The notes: generated from the letters alone by a model not told the origin. A stretch of 64,000 nucleotides of DNA from Candidatus Anaerostipes excrementavium (GCA_019114985.1 DXEM01000004.1:39721-103720), one strand, 5' to 3'; numbered from the stretch's first letter, positions 8,501 to 18,941 are shown. Numbers and translations are program-made.

Positions 8501-9562
8501 ATGTATACAAGAGAACAGACTCGTAAAGTTTCGATTGGAGATGTCACCATTGGAGGCGGCAGTCCGGTCGCCATTCAATCCATGACCAACACAAAGACGG
8601 AAGATGTGGAAGCTACGGTAAAGCAGATTCTGGCATTGGAGAAGGCAGGATGTGATATCGTGCGCTGTACCGTACCAACCGAAGAAGCAGCGACAGCGCT
8701 TCAGGAAATCAAGAAAAAGATTCATATTCCATTGGTCGCTGATATTCATTTTAACTATAAATTGGCGATTGCCGCTATGGAAAATGGTGCGGATAAGATT
8801 CGTATCAATCCAGGAAATATCGGAGGAGAAGAAAAGATTCGCAAAGTCGTAGAAACGGCGAAAAAATATCATGTTCCGATTCGGGTCGGCGTCAACAGCG
8901 GTTCATTGGAAAAACCTTTGATTGAAAAATATCAGGGCGTTACAGCAGAAGGGCTGGTAGAAAGCGCTTTGGATAAGGTACGTATGTTGGAGGCATGTGA
9001 TTTTCACGATGTCGTAGTAAGTATCAAATCTTCTGATGTGCAGATGTGCGCAAAAGCATATCGCCTGGCGGCAGAAAAGACGGATTATCCGCTTCATGTA
9101 GGAATTACGGAGGCAGGAACTGTCTACAGCGGCAATATCAAATCTGCCGTGGGACTTGGAATCATCTTGAATCAGGGAATCGGTGATACGATTCGTGTTT
9201 CTCTGACCGGCGATCCGGTGAATGAGATAGCCAGTGCGAAATTGATCCTGCGGACACTGGGCCTTCGCCAAGGCGGAATTGAGGTCGTATCCTGTCCGAC
9301 TTGCGGAAGAACCAATATCGATTTGATTTCTCTTGCAAATCAGGTAGAAACGATGGCAAGTGATTTTGAGCACTTAAATATTAAAGTGGCGGTTATGGGA
9401 TGTGTCGTGAATGGACCGGGAGAAGCAAAAGAAGCCGATGTGGGAATTGCCGGCGGTATCGGAGAAGGACTTTTGATCAAAAAAGGCGAAGTCATTCGAA
9501 AAGTGCCGGAAGACGAATTGTTAAATACATTAAGATACGAATTAGAACACTGGGGTGAGTAA
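8501..9562 (+). CDS. ispG: 4-hydroxy-3-methylbut-2-en-1-yl diphosphate synthase
   Basis: Iron-sulfur enzyme of the MEP pathway that converts MEcPP to HMBPP. The 353-residue protein has a TIM-barrel N-terminus (VTIGGGSPVAIQSMTNT) and the C-terminal [4Fe-4S] ligands in VVSCPTCGRTNIDL and VMGCVVNGPGE. The ATG at 8501 with AAAGGAGGTAG is preferred over an upstream in-frame ATG inside rseP. It ends 2 bases before polC. Confidence 0.97.
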   Translation: MYTREQTRKVSIGDVTIGGGSPVAIQSMTNTKTEDVEATVKQILALEKAGCDIVRCTVPTEEAATALQEIKKKIHIPLVADIHFNYKLAIAAMENGADKIRINPGNIGGEEKIRKVVETAKKYHVPIRVGVNSGSLEKPLIEKYQGVTAEGLVESALDKVRMLEACDFHDVVVSIKSSDVQMCAKAYRLAAEKTDYPLHVGITEAGTVYSGNIKSAVGLGIILNQGIGDTIRVSLTGDPVNEIASAKLILRTLGLRQGGIEVVSCPTCGRTNIDLISLANQVETMASDFEHLNIKVAVMGCVVNGPGEAKEADVGIAGGIGEGLLIKKGEVIRKVPEDELLNTLRYELEHWGE

Positions 9563-9564
9563 AC

Positions 9565-12500
9565 ATGTCCAAAGGCGGCAAACCTTTTTTCATGGTATTT
9601 CCGGATCTGAAAGTATCGGATGCGTTTCATTCGATGTTTGAGACCGTAGATATCCATAATATTACTTTTAAAAAAAAGGAAAATATGCTGAAAATCTCTT
9701 TTTGCTGCAGCCATCTGATTTCCAGGGCAGATACCTGGAGGATGGAGCAGCAGATCAGAGAACAGCTATTTTCCAAACGCTATATAAAGATCCGTTTTCA
9801 TGAAACCTATCATCTCTCGGATCAATACAATTTAAAATATTTGATGGAACATTATATGAAAAGCTTCCTCTTTGAGTTAAAAGGCAAAGGGGAGGTTATT
9901 TTTAACGTTGTGCGAAAAGGTGATTACAAAGTAGATGAGGATGTTCTGACTTTTTATTTCGAAGATACATTTGTAAACCGAAACAAGGCTCCTGCCATCA
10001 AAGAATATTTTGAAAATGTAATGAAAGACCGATTTTCCATGGATATTAAAGTGGGATTTGATTTTTCGAAAGTCCAGGACCGCAGCCTGAAAGATGAAAG
10101 TGATTATCGTCTGTCACAGGAGATCCATGCCATTGTAGAACATGCGGGGCAAGGAAGCGAAGAGCCGAAAGAAGTGAAAAAAACACGGAAGAAAACGGCT
10201 GCGCCGGCTAGGAGAGAAAAGGCATTTGGAAAAAGAAAGAATACAAAGAATGATCCGGATCTTTTGTATGGCAGAAACTGCGAAGGCGAATTAACCGAGA
10301 TGAAAGATATTTATGATGAAATCGGGGAAGTCGTGGTACATGGACAGATAACATCCTTGGAAACAAGGGAAATCCGTAACGAAAAAACCATTATCATTTT
10401 TCATCTTACAGATTTTACAGATTCCATTGGATGCAAAATATTCGTAAGAAACGAACAGCTTCCGGAAATCCTGGATGGATTAAAGAAAGGAAATTTTTAT
10501 CGAATCAAAGCAGTTGCTATTTATGATAAATTTGACCGGGAAATTACGCTGGGATCCGTTGTCGGGATCAAACCGGTTTCTGATTTCCGTGTGAAGCGAC
10601 AGGATCATTCCATGGAAAAAAGAGTAGAGCTTCACCTGCATACGGTCATGAGTGATAATGACAGTGTGGTACAGATCAAAGAGGTAGTAAAACGTGCCCA
10701 TGACTGGGGGCATCCGGCGCTTGCCATCACAGATCATGGCGTTCTGCAGGGATTCCCAATCGCTCGTCATGCCTATGAAGACTTGAGACTTCCGGAAGAT
10801 GATCCGTTTAAGATTATTTATGGAGTGGAAGCTTATTTTGTCGATGATCTTGGGGATTTAGCAGTTGATTCAAAAGGACAATCCTTAAGAGATGACTATG
10901 TGGTGTTTGATATTGAGACGACAGGATTTCATAGTGAAAAAGACCGAATCATAGAAATCGGCGCTGTAAAGGTCTGCAATGGAAAGATTACGGATACATT
11001 CAGTGAATTTGTGAATCCGGAGAGACCGATTCCTTATAAGATCACACAGCTTACGACAATTACTGATGATATGGTAAAAAATGCGGGGACAATCGAAGAA
11101 ATCCTTCCAAAGTTCCTGGAATTTTGCCAAGATTCTGTCCTGGTTGCCCACAATGCCGGCTTTGATACCGGGTTTATTCGGGCGAACTGTCAGAGACTTC
11201 AGCTGCCATATGATTATACGGTAGTTGATACCCTTGGACTTGCCAGATGTTTGATGACCCATCTTGGGAAATATACATTGGATAATATTTGCAAGCATTT
11301 AAATATTGTCTTGGAAACCCATCATCGGGCAGTAGACGATGCATCGGCAACCGGAAAAATCTTTACTGCCTTTATTGGCATGCTGGAAGAAAAGGAAATC
11401 CATACATTAGATCAGGTCAATGAATTTGCGGCCAACAGCACGGATCTCATAAAGAAGGGACGGACGTACCATGGAATTATTCTGGTGAAAAATAATACCG
11501 GAAGAGTGAATTTAAATCGTTTGGTTTCAGAATCACATATCAACTATTTTAACCGACGTCCGCGTATGCCGAAATCTTTGATTCAAAAATACAGGGAAGG
11601 CCTAATCATTGGATCTGCCTGTGAAGCAGGAGAATTATACAGTGCGCTGGTCGATCAGCGTTCGGATGAGGAAATCGCCAAGATCGTAAACTTCTATGAT
11701 TATCTGGAAATACAGCCGGTGGGAAATAATGAATTCATGATTCGTTCTGACCGTTATGAAACCATTCAGTCGGAAGAAGACATTCAGCAGATCAATCAAA
11801 AAATCGTAGATTTGGGAGAGGAATTTCATAAACCGGTTGCAGCCACATGTGACGTGCATTTTCTGGATCCGGACGACTCCATTTACCGTGCAATTTTAAT
11901 GGCCGGAAAAGGATTTAAGGATGCGGATCAGCAGCCGCCTCTTTATTTTCGTACCACAGAAGAGATGTTGGAAGAGTTCTCTTATTTGGGAAGCGATAAG
12001 GCAAAAGAAGTCGTGATTACCAATCCCAATAAGATCAATGAGATGATTGAGAACATTTCTCCGATTCATCCGGATAAATGTCCGCCTGTTATAGAAAATT
12101 CTGATCAGGAATTAAGAGAGATTTGTTACAATAAAGCCCATGAGATTTATGGTCCAAACTTGCCAAAGCGGGTAACGGACCGACTGGAAAAGGAACTGAC
12201 ATCGATTATCGGAAACGGATATGCGGTGTTATATATTATTGCACAGAAACTGGTATGGGATTCCAACGATCATGGATATCTTGTTGGGTCCCGGGGCTCT
12301 GTTGGATCTTCTTTTGCGGCTACCATGGCGGGAATCACGGAGGTAAATCCGCTGCCGGCTCATTATATCTGTCCTCAGTGCCATTATGTAGACTTTGATT
12401 CTGAGCAGGTACAGGAATATGCCAAAAAAGGTATGTCAGGATTCGATATGCCGGATGCGGTTTGCCCAAAATGCGGGGCAAAACTAATCAAAGAAGGGCA

Positions 12501-13980
12501 GGATATCCCGTTTGAGACGTTCTTAGGTTTTAAAGGAGATAAAGAGCCGGATATCGACCTGAATTTCTCCGGGGAATACCAGGGAAAAGCCCATGCTTAT
12601 GTGGAAGTTATTTTTGGAAAAGGAAAAGCCTTCCGCGCGGGAACGATTGGTACGCTTGCGGAAAAGACCGCTTATGGATATGTACTGAAATATCTGGAAG
12701 AAAGAGGAATCAGCAAACGCCGATGCGAGATTGAACGGCTGGCGGCCGGATGTACCGGAGTCAAGAGAACAACCGGGCAGCATCCAGGCGGAATCATTGT
12801 CGTGCCTCATGATAAAGAGATCTATGATTTTACGGCAATCCAACATCCTGCCAATGATATGAACACACCGATTATCACAACACATTTTGAATATCATTCC
12901 ATTGACCAGAATCTTTTGAAACTGGATATTCTGGGACACGATGATCCCTCTATGATCCGAAGGATGGAAGATATGACGGGAATTGATTCCCATACGATCC
13001 CGTTGGATGACAAAGGAGTCATGGGATTGTTCCACGGAACCGAAACTCTTGGGATTCAACCGGAGGATATTGACGGTACGCCTCTTGGCTCTATGGGAGT
13101 CCCGGAATTTGGAACAGATTTCGTTATTCAGATGCTTCAGGACACCCACCCGCAAAGTTTTTCTGACCTGGTGCGTATTTCCGGTCTTTCTCACGGAACA
13201 GACGTGTGGCTTGGGAATGCCCAGACATTGATTGAGAACGGGGACGCAACGATTTCCACGGCAATCTGCTGTCGAGACGATATTATGGTCTATCTGATCA
13301 ATCAGGGACTTGATGAGGCATTATCTTTCACGATCATGGAAGGGGTTCGTAAGGGAAAAGGACTGAAACCAGAGCAGGAAGAAGCAATGAGAGAAAAAAA
13401 TGTGCCGGACTGGTATATCTGGTCTTGTAAACAGATCAAATATATGTTCCCGAAAGCCCATGCAGCTGCTTACGTTATGATGGCCTGGAGAATCGCATGG
13501 TACAAAGTATACCATCCATTGGCGTATTATGCAGCATATTTCAGCATCCGCGCAAAAGCATTCTCCTATGAAGACATGTGTTTGGGAAAAGAGCATCTCA
13601 ATGAGCGGATGCGTCAGATCAAAAATACACCGAAACACGAAGTGAAAAATGCAGACCTTGATCTTCTAAGAGAGATGAAAATCGCAGATGAGATGTATGC
13701 CCGAGGATATGAGTTTATGCCGCTGGATATATATAAGGCGAAGGCAAAAGACTTTCAGATCATTGACGGCAAAATCATGCCGGCTCTCACAAGCATCGAC
13801 GGCATGGGAGAAAAGGCAGCGCTCCAGGTGGAAGAAGCATCAAAAAATGAGCCATTTACTTCTCTTGAAAACTTTCGAAATCGCACCAAAGCGCCGCAGA
13901 CTGCAATCGATAAGATGAAAGAACTTGGCATTATGGGAGATTTGGAAGAAACAGATCAATTATCTTTCAATTTTATATAA
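9565..13980 (+). CDS. polC: DNA polymerase III alpha subunit, PolC type
   Basis: Replicative polymerase of low-GC Gram-positives with built-in proofreading. At 1471 residues it is the normal family length and has no intein. Reading order: N-terminal PolC domains (1-230), OB-fold (about 240-340), PHP domain starting RVELHLHTVMSDND (about 352), DEDDh exonuclease inserted in the PHP domain (FDIETTG near 447, AHNAGFD near 528, HHRAVDDA near 585), a zinc motif (CPQC...CPKCGAK, about 935-972) and the polymerase palm with EPDIDLNFSG (about 994). A lysine/arginine-rich linker lies at about 195-225. It starts 2 bases after ispG. The gene is the last before a weak hairpin and a new promoter for the nusA operon. 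Confidence 0.97.
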   Translation: MSKGGKPFFMVFPDLKVSDAFHSMFETVDIHNITFKKKENMLKISFCCSHLISRADTWRMEQQIREQLFSKRYIKIRFHETYHLSDQYNLKYLMEHYMKSFLFELKGKGEVIFNVVRKGDYKVDEDVLTFYFEDTFVNRNKAPAIKEYFENVMKDRFSMDIKVGFDFSKVQDRSLKDESDYRLSQEIHAIVEHAGQGSEEPKEVKKTRKKTAAPARREKAFGKRKNTKNDPDLLYGRNCEGELTEMKDIYDEIGEVVVHGQITSLETREIRNEKTIIIFHLTDFTDSIGCKIFVRNEQLPEILDGLKKGNFYRIKAVAIYDKFDREITLGSVVGIKPVSDFRVKRQDHSMEKRVELHLHTVMSDNDSVVQIKEVVKRAHDWGHPALAITDHGVLQGFPIARHAYEDLRLPEDDPFKIIYGVEAYFVDDLGDLAVDSKGQSLRDDYVVFDIETTGFHSEKDRIIEIGAVKVCNGKITDTFSEFVNPERPIPYKITQLTTITDDMVKNAGTIEEILPKFLEFCQDSVLVAHNAGFDTGFIRANCQRLQLPYDYTVVDTLGLARCLMTHLGKYTLDNICKHLNIVLETHHRAVDDASATGKIFTAFIGMLEEKEIHTLDQVNEFAANSTDLIKKGRTYHGIILVKNNTGRVNLNRLVSESHINYFNRRPRMPKSLIQKYREGLIIGSACEAGELYSALVDQRSDEEIAKIVNFYDYLEIQPVGNNEFMIRSDRYETIQSEEDIQQINQKIVDLGEEFHKPVAATCDVHFLDPDDSIYRAILMAGKGFKDADQQPPLYFRTTEEMLEEFSYLGSDKAKEVVITNPNKINEMIENISPIHPDKCPPVIENSDQELREICYNKAHEIYGPNLPKRVTDRLEKELTSIIGNGYAVLYIIAQKLVWDSNDHGYLVGSRGSVGSSFAATMAGITEVNPLPAHYICPQCHYVDFDSEQVQEYAKKGMSGFDMPDAVCPKCGAKLIKEGQDIPFETFLGFKGDKEPDIDLNFSGEYQGKAHAYVEVIFGKGKAFRAGTIGTLAEKTAYGYVLKYLEERGISKRRCEIERLAAGCTGVKRTTGQHPGGIIVVPHDKEIYDFTAIQHPANDMNTPIITTHFEYHSIDQNLLKLDILGHDDPSMIRRMEDMTGIDSHTIPLDDKGVMGLFHGTETLGIQPEDIDGTPLGSMGVPEFGTDFVIQMLQDTHPQSFSDLVRISGLSHGTDVWLGNAQTLIENGDATISTAICCRDDIMVYLINQGLDEALSFTIMEGVRKGKGLKPEQEEAMREKNVPDWYIWSCKQIKYMFPKAHAAAYVMMAWRIAWYKVYHPLAYYAAYFSIRAKAFSYEDMCLGKEHLNERMRQIKNTPKHEVKNADLDLLREMKIADEMYARGYEFMPLDIYKAKAKDFQIIDGKIMPALTSIDGMGEKAALQVEEASKNEPFTSLENFRNRTKAPQTAIDKMKELGIMGDLEETDQLSFNFI

Positions 13981-14016
13981 TTATTCAGCCATGCCTTTGA
14001 TGTATGGATGAATAAT
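13980..14016 (+). terminator. Imperfect hairpin after polC
   Basis: ATTATTCAGCCAT pairs with ATGGATGAATAAT with one mismatch and an 11-base loop. There is no T-run after it, so it may protect the 3' end or act as a weak terminator. Confidence 0.4.
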
Positions 14017-14049
14017 TATAAATTGACTGCAAATTTCTGTAAAAATCCC

Positions 14050-14078
14050 TTGTCAAGTACTTTTTTTCATGATAAAAT
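14050..14078 (+). promoter_or_regulatory. Promoter of the rimP-nusA-infB operon
   Basis: TTGTCA (-35), 17 bases, then TAAAAT (-10) at 14073-14078, giving a leader of roughly 110 bases that holds the hairpin at 14102-14129. Confidence 0.65.
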
Positions 14079-14101
14079 AAAAACAGCTTAAGAGATTACC
14101 G

Positions 14102-14135
14102 ATAAGAGTGGGCGCAAGTCCACTCTTATTGTTTG
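14102..14135 (+). promoter_or_regulatory. Leader hairpin of the rimP-nusA operon (possible attenuator)
   Basis: A perfect 10-bp stem (ATAAGAGTGG / CCACTCTTAT) with loop GCGCAAGT and a T-rich tail TGTTTGTC lies between the promoter and rimP. In B. subtilis the equivalent operon leader carries a terminator through which NusA limits its own synthesis; a similar role here is inference. Confidence 0.55.
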
Positions 14136-14197
14136 TCTAAAATCGAAGACCTATGAACAAGAGAAAATGACGATAACAGATGGAAAGGAATGATATT

Positions 14198-14662
14198 TTG
14201 GCAAAACACGCAGAAATCGAAGAAAGAACAGAAGCTTTGGTTCTTCCGATCATAGAAGAACATCATTTTGAATTAGTTGATGTAGAATATGTAAAAGAAG
14301 GAGCGGATTGGTATCTTCGGGTATATGCGGACAAAGAAGGCGGGATCAATATTGATGACTGTGTTTTGATCAGCCGTGCTCTGGAAGCAAAGCTGGATGC
14401 AGAAAATTTTATTGAAGACGCTTATATCTTGGAAGTCAGCTCTCCGGGGCTTGGACGTCCGCTTAAGAAAGAAAAAGATTATCTTCGCAGCATTGGAAAA
14501 TCAATTGATATTAAATTATATCAGGCGAAAGAAAAGCAAAAAGAATTTACGGGAATTTTGAAAGAATATTCCAACGGCCATATCATTTTGACGATTGATG
14601 AGGAAGATATCACATTTGAAACAAAGGGCATTGCAATGGCCCGCTTGTCATTGGATTTTTAA
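14198..14662 (+). CDS. rimP: Ribosome maturation factor RimP
   Basis: Assists 30S subunit maturation. The 154-residue protein shows the family core: a N-terminal domain with LVDVEYVKEGADWYLRVY (about 28-45), INIDDCVLISRAL, and the LEVSSPGLGRPL motif (about 81-92). The TTG at 14198 is chosen because GGAAAGGAA lies 7 bases before it; an in-frame ATG at 14180 has no ribosome site. First gene of the nusA operon, 16 bases before nusA. Confidence 0.94.
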   Translation: MAKHAEIEERTEALVLPIIEEHHFELVDVEYVKEGADWYLRVYADKEGGINIDDCVLISRALEAKLDAENFIEDAYILEVSSPGLGRPLKKEKDYLRSIGKSIDIKLYQAKEKQKEFTGILKEYSNGHIILTIDEEDITFETKGIAMARLSLDF

Positions 14663-14678
14663 GGAGGAAAGAGAAAAA

Positions 14679-15914
14679 ATGAACGAATTAATTGCAGCGC
14701 TGAATCAGTTGGAAAAGGAAAAAGGAATTGACAAAGATGTTATTATGGAAGCCATCGAAAATTCTCTTCTTGCTGCATGTAAAAGAGATTTTGGAAGCTC
14801 CGACAATGTCATCGTAAATATGGATCGCCAGACAGGCGATATCTATGTATATGCGCTGAAAGAGGTTGTAGAAGAAGTCATGGATCCGGCTTTGGAAATC
14901 AGCCTTGGAAAAGCAAAAGCCATCGATCAGAAATATGAACTGGGTGATCAGGTACGCATTGAGATCACACCAAAAGATTTCGGACGAATCGCGGCGATGC
15001 ATGCACGAAGCGTTATCGTACAGAAGATCAAAGAAGAAGAGCGCCGTGTTGTCTATGATCATTTCTACTGCAAAGAGAAAGATATTGTAACAGGCGTCGT
15101 ACAAAGATATGTAGGTGAAAATGTAAGCGTAAGTTTGGATGACAGGACAGATGCTCTTTTGATGAAATCAGAACAGATCCGCGGAGAGGTGTTTAAACCA
15201 ACGGAACGCATCAAGCTTTACATTGTCGAAGTAAAAGAAACAAACCGAGGACCGCGTATCCTCGTGTCCAGAACACATCCGGATCTTGTAAAGCGATTGT
15301 TTGAAAAAGAAGTCGCAGAGATCCAGGATGGTACCGTAGAGATTAAAAGCATCGTAAGAGAAGCCGGTTCCAGAACAAAAATGGCGGTATGGTCCAATGA
15401 TAAGAATGTTGATCCGGTAGGAGCATGTGTCGGGTTAAACGGCGCCAGAGTCAATGCCATTGTCAATGATTTAAAAGGTGAGAAAATCGATATCATAAAT
15501 TGGAATGAAGACCCTTGTATATTTATTGAAAATGCATTAAGCCCGTCGAAAGTCGTATCTGTGACAGCAGATGTGGAAGAAAAGAGCGCTGAAGTCGTTG
15601 TACCGGATTATCAGTTATCTCTCGCAATCGGAAAAGAAGGGCAGAATGCAAGACTGGCAGCACGTCTGACCGGATATAAGATCGATATCAAGAGTGAATC
15701 TCAAGCACAGGAAGAAGCACAGAGAAAAGAGCTCGAGGAAGAAGAACCGAATCTGATGGAATTTGATGACGAATTTGATATGGATCCGACCGTTGAAGAG
15801 GATCTTATGACAGAATCAGAGACAGAAGATATATCTTTTGAAGAAGATATGCAGGATGAAACAGATGCTTTCGAAGAAGATCATTTTGAGGAAGCTGTTG
15901 ACGAAGAAGAATAA
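14679..15914 (+). CDS. nusA: Transcription termination/antitermination factor NusA
   Basis: RNA polymerase pausing, termination and antitermination factor. The 411-residue protein has the N-terminal polymerase-binding domain (1-125), an S1 domain (about 130-200, GVVQRYVGENVSVSLDD) and two KH domains (about 225-345, with DPVGACVGLNGARV and LAIGKEGQNARLAARLTG). The last ~50 residues form a very acidic tail (EEEEPNLMEFDDEFD and on) in place of the E. coli AR repeats. AAGGAGGAAAG precedes the ATG. Between rimP and rnpM as usual in Firmicutes. Confidence 0.97.
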   Translation: MNELIAALNQLEKEKGIDKDVIMEAIENSLLAACKRDFGSSDNVIVNMDRQTGDIYVYALKEVVEEVMDPALEISLGKAKAIDQKYELGDQVRIEITPKDFGRIAAMHARSVIVQKIKEEERRVVYDHFYCKEKDIVTGVVQRYVGENVSVSLDDRTDALLMKSEQIRGEVFKPTERIKLYIVEVKETNRGPRILVSRTHPDLVKRLFEKEVAEIQDGTVEIKSIVREAGSRTKMAVWSNDKNVDPVGACVGLNGARVNAIVNDLKGEKIDIINWNEDPCIFIENALSPSKVVSVTADVEEKSAEVVVPDYQLSLAIGKEGQNARLAARLTGYKIDIKSESQAQEEAQRKELEEEEPNLMEFDDEFDMDPTVEEDLMTESETEDISFEEDMQDETDAFEEDHFEEAVDEEE

Positions 15915-15928
15915 CAGGATGTGATAGA

Positions 15929-16198
15929 ATGAGCAATCGGAAAATTCCTACGAGGAAATGTATCGGATGCGGAGAACAAAAGCCAAAACGTGATTTGGTA
16001 CGTATCGTTCGTTCAAAAGAAGGCGATATCTCCATGGATATGACCGGGAAGAAGAACGGACGCGGAGCGTATATCTGCAGATCCGAAGACTGCCTCAAAA
16101 AAGCCATTCGATCGAAAGGGCTGGAACGTTCTTTCAAGATGGCAATACCAGAAGAAATCTATGAACAATTAAAAAAGGAGATGAATGAGCTTGCATAA
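15929..16198 (+). CDS. rnpM: YlxR/RnpM family RNA-binding protein
   Basis: An 89-residue basic protein with the family signature RKCIGCGEQKPKRDLVRIVR (residues 8-27) and GRGAYICRSEDCLKKA (about 47-62). YlxR proteins lie between nusA and ylxQ; the B. subtilis protein was reported to bind and modulate RNase P, hence the name RnpM. GATGTGATAGA before ATG gives a weak ribosome site. The last 14 bases overlap ylxQ. Confidence 0.9.
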   Translation: MSNRKIPTRKCIGCGEQKPKRDLVRIVRSKEGDISMDMTGKKNGRGAYICRSEDCLKKAIRSKGLERSFKMAIPEEIYEQLKKEMNELA

Positions 16199-16508
16199 TA
16201 CATTGTCGTCGCTTGGGCTTTGTATGCGGTCAGGCAATCTGATCAGCGGTGATTTTTCGGTTTCAGAAGCGATTCGGAAACACAGTGCACATTTCGTAAT
16301 TGTGGCAGAGGACGCTTCGGATAATACGAAAAAAAAATTCAGAAACTTGTGCAGCCATTATCAGGTGCCTCTTTCTATTTGGTGCAGCAAGGAACAGCTT
16401 GGCCATGCGATCGGCAAAGAATTTAGGGCGTCCATTGCAATTGTGGATCAGGGCTTTTCTGATATGATCCGGAGACAGCTTGATAAGGAAAAATCTATGG
16501 AGGTGTAA
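16185..16508 (+). CDS. ylxQ: L7Ae-family ribosomal protein YlxQ
   Basis: A 107-residue protein of the L7Ae/L30e/Gadd45 fold that binds kink-turn RNA. Visible features: LGLCMRSGNLISGD at the N-terminus, VIVAEDASDNTKKKF (about 37-51) and LGHAIGKEFRASIAIVD near the end. The start overlaps the rnpM stop region, with AAAAAGGAG located 8-10 bases upstream. It ends 3 bases before infB. Confidence 0.9.
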   Translation: MSLHNTLSSLGLCMRSGNLISGDFSVSEAIRKHSAHFVIVAEDASDNTKKKFRNLCSHYQVPLSIWCSKEQLGHAIGKEFRASIAIVDQGFSDMIRRQLDKEKSMEV

Positions 16509-16511
16509 TTT

Positions 16512-18869
16512 ATGGCAAAATTCAGAGTATATGAAGTTGCAAAGAAATTAGGAAAAGATAATAAAGAAATTTTGGAAATATTAAAATCAAATCAAATCGA
16601 TGTAAAAAACCATATGAGTATGGTAAATGACGACCAGGTAGCAATTGTAGAAAAAGCATTGGCTCCGAAAAAGAATACATCTTCTCAGAAGAATAATCAG
16701 AACCGGAAAAACCAGGAAAATGGAAACGGGAAAAAAGAAGGAAAAGGCGCACCAAACAAAAATCAGAATGGAGACCGCCGTAGAAACGGAAAAAAACAGC
16801 CGAATCAGAATCGAAAAGACCAGCGGGATAATCATCCAAGAGATAACAAAGAAAATCGTAATGATAATCAGAACCGAAAAGATTTTAAAACGCAGAAGAA
16901 TCAGAAAAACCAAAAGAATAAAAAACAAGATGGAGACCGCAGGATTTTAAGAAAAGAAAATCCGCAGAATTCTCAAAAATTCAATAATAAGAATAAAAAG
17001 AATAAAAGATTCAATAATAAGAATCAGCAGGAACCTAGAAGAAAGAAGAAAACTTCCGGGCCAGGTGCTTTTATTAAACCGGAACCGGTAAAGAAGCCGG
17101 AAGTCAATCCGGACGTTCCGGTAAAAATTCCTCCGGTATTAACATTAAAAGAACTGGCAGAAGCTCTGTCTATCCCTGCCAACGATATCATCAAGAAACT
17201 TCTGATCAGCGGAGGCGGGATGCTGAATCTGAACTCAGAATTGGATTTTGAACGTGCAGAAGAGATTGCTATGGATTTTGACCGCCTGGTAGAGATGGAA
17301 CAGCAGGTTGATGTGATTGAAGAAATCTTAAAAGACGACGAAGAAGACGATGAGAGCAAGATGGTAGAAAGACCTCCTGTTGTCTGTGTTATGGGACACG
17401 TCGATCATGGTAAAACTTCCCTTTTGGATAAAATTCGTTCTACTCATGTAACCACCGGTGAAGCAGGAGGAATTACACAGCATATCGGTGCTTACACCGT
17501 AGAAACTTCCAATGGCAAGATCACATTCCTTGACACTCCGGGACATGAAGCGTTTACTTCTATGCGTATGCGAGGCGCTCAGTCCACAGATATTGCGATC
17601 CTTGTCGTTGCGGCAGACGATGGCGTTATGCCGCAGACCATTGAGGCAATCAACCATGCAAAAGCTGCAGAAGTCGAGATTATTGTAGCTGTCAATAAGA
17701 TCGATAAAGAAAGTGCTAACATCGAACGTGTAAAACAGGAAATGACAGAATATCAGCTGATTCCGGAAGACTGGGGAGGCAGCACGATCTTTTGTCCGGT
17801 ATCTGCCCATACAGGAGAAGGAATCCCTGAATTGCTGGATATGGTATCTTTAACAGCAGAAGTTCTGGAATTAAAGGCAAATCCAGACCGAAAAGCAAGA
17901 GGTATTGTATTGGAAGCACAGCTTGACAAAGGAAGAGGTCCGGTAGCAACTGTCCTTGTTCAGAAAGGAACCCTTCACGTTGGCGATGCGATTGCGGTTG
18001 GAAATGCTCACGGAAAAGTCCGCGCAATGATCAATGATAAAGGAAAAAGGATCAAAGCAGCCGGTCCGTCTACTCCGGTAGAGATTCTTGGATTAAGCGA
18101 GGTTCCATATGCCGGCGAAGTCTGCATGGCAATGGACAGTGAGAAAGAAGCCCGCTCCGTAGCAGATAAATTTATCGCATATGGAAGAGAGAAAATGCTG
18201 TCTGAAACAAAGAGTCAGTTATCTTTGGATGATTTGTTTGACCAAATCCAGGCGGGAAGCGTAAAAGAATTAAATATTATCGTAAAAGCCGATGTACAGG
18301 GTTCAGTGGAGGCTGTAAAACAAAGTCTTGAAAAACTGACCAATGATGAAGTGGCTGTAAAAGTCATTCATGGAGGTGTCGGCGCGATCAATGAATCCGA
18401 TGTAATGCTGGCTTCTGCATCCAACGCGATCATCATTGGATTTAACGTTCGTCCTGAGCCTGCAGCGAAAGATGCTGCGGCAGCAGACAAAGTCGATATG
18501 AGACTTTATCGTGTCATTTATAACGCAATTGAAGATATTGAATCCGCAATGAAGGGAATGCTGGATCCCGAATTTGTAGAAAAAGTAACCGGTCATGCAG
18601 ATGTACGCCAGATCTTTAAAGCTTCCGGCGTTGGAACAATTGCAGGTTCTTATGTAACAGACGGAACGATCCAGCGTGATAGTTCCACAAGAATCATTCG
18701 AGACGGCATTGTCATCCATGAAGGAAAGCTTGCTTCTGTTCAGAGAGGAAAAGACGCAGTCAAAGAAGTTCGAAGCGGCTTTGAATGCGGATTGGTAATT
18801 GAGAACTTTAACGACATCAAAGAAGGCGACCAAATTGAATCTTTCGTTATGGAAGAAGTCCCAAGATAG
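16512..18869 (+). CDS. infB: Translation initiation factor IF-2
   Basis: GTPase that brings initiator tRNA to the 30S subunit. The 785-residue protein has an N-terminal IF2_N domain, a long low-complexity stretch rich in N, K, Q and R (about 52-190), a second IF2_N ([19 protein letters not shown], about 210-228) and the G domain with GHVDHGKTS (about 294-302), DTPGHEAF and NKID. Domains II and III and the fMet-tRNA-binding C-terminus follow to the usual end. It starts 3 bases after ylxQ. Confidence 0.97.
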   Translation: MAKFRVYEVAKKLGKDNKEILEILKSNQIDVKNHMSMVNDDQVAIVEKALAPKKNTSSQKNNQNRKNQENGNGKKEGKGAPNKNQNGDRRRNGKKQPNQNRKDQRDNHPRDNKENRNDNQNRKDFKTQKNQKNQKNKKQDGDRRILRKENPQNSQKFNNKNKKNKRFNNKNQQEPRRKKKTSGPGAFIKPEPVKKPEVNPDVPVKIPPVLTLKELAEALSIPANDIIKKLLISGGGMLNLNSELDFERAEEIAMDFDRLVEMEQQVDVIEEILKDDEEDDESKMVERPPVVCVMGHVDHGKTSLLDKIRSTHVTTGEAGGITQHIGAYTVETSNGKITFLDTPGHEAFTSMRMRGAQSTDIAILVVAADDGVMPQTIEAINHAKAAEVEIIVAVNKIDKESANIERVKQEMTEYQLIPEDWGGSTIFCPVSAHTGEGIPELLDMVSLTAEVLELKANPDRKARGIVLEAQLDKGRGPVATVLVQKGTLHVGDAIAVGNAHGKVRAMINDKGKRIKAAGPSTPVEILGLSEVPYAGEVCMAMDSEKEARSVADKFIAYGREKMLSETKSQLSLDDLFDQIQAGSVKELNIIVKADVQGSVEAVKQSLEKLTNDEVAVKVIHGGVGAINESDVMLASASNAIIIGFNVRPEPAAKDAAAADKVDMRLYRVIYNAIEDIESAMKGMLDPEFVEKVTGHADVRQIFKASGVGTIAGSYVTDGTIQRDSSTRIIRDGIVIHEGKLASVQRGKDAVKEVRSGFECGLVIENFNDIKEGDQIESFVMEEVPR

Positions 18870-18886
18870 ATTCCATACCGTGTTGT

Positions 18887-18916
18887 TTTCCGGGGATTTT
18901 TTCAAATTCCCGGAAA
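18887..18916 (+). other. Hairpin between infB and rbfA
   Basis: TTTCCGGG pairs with CCCGGAAA (8 bp) around a 14-base T-rich loop; no T-run follows, so it is more likely an mRNA processing or stability element than a terminator. Confidence 0.4.
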
Positions 18917-18941
18917 GCAAAAGACAGGAAAGGAGTTAGCA

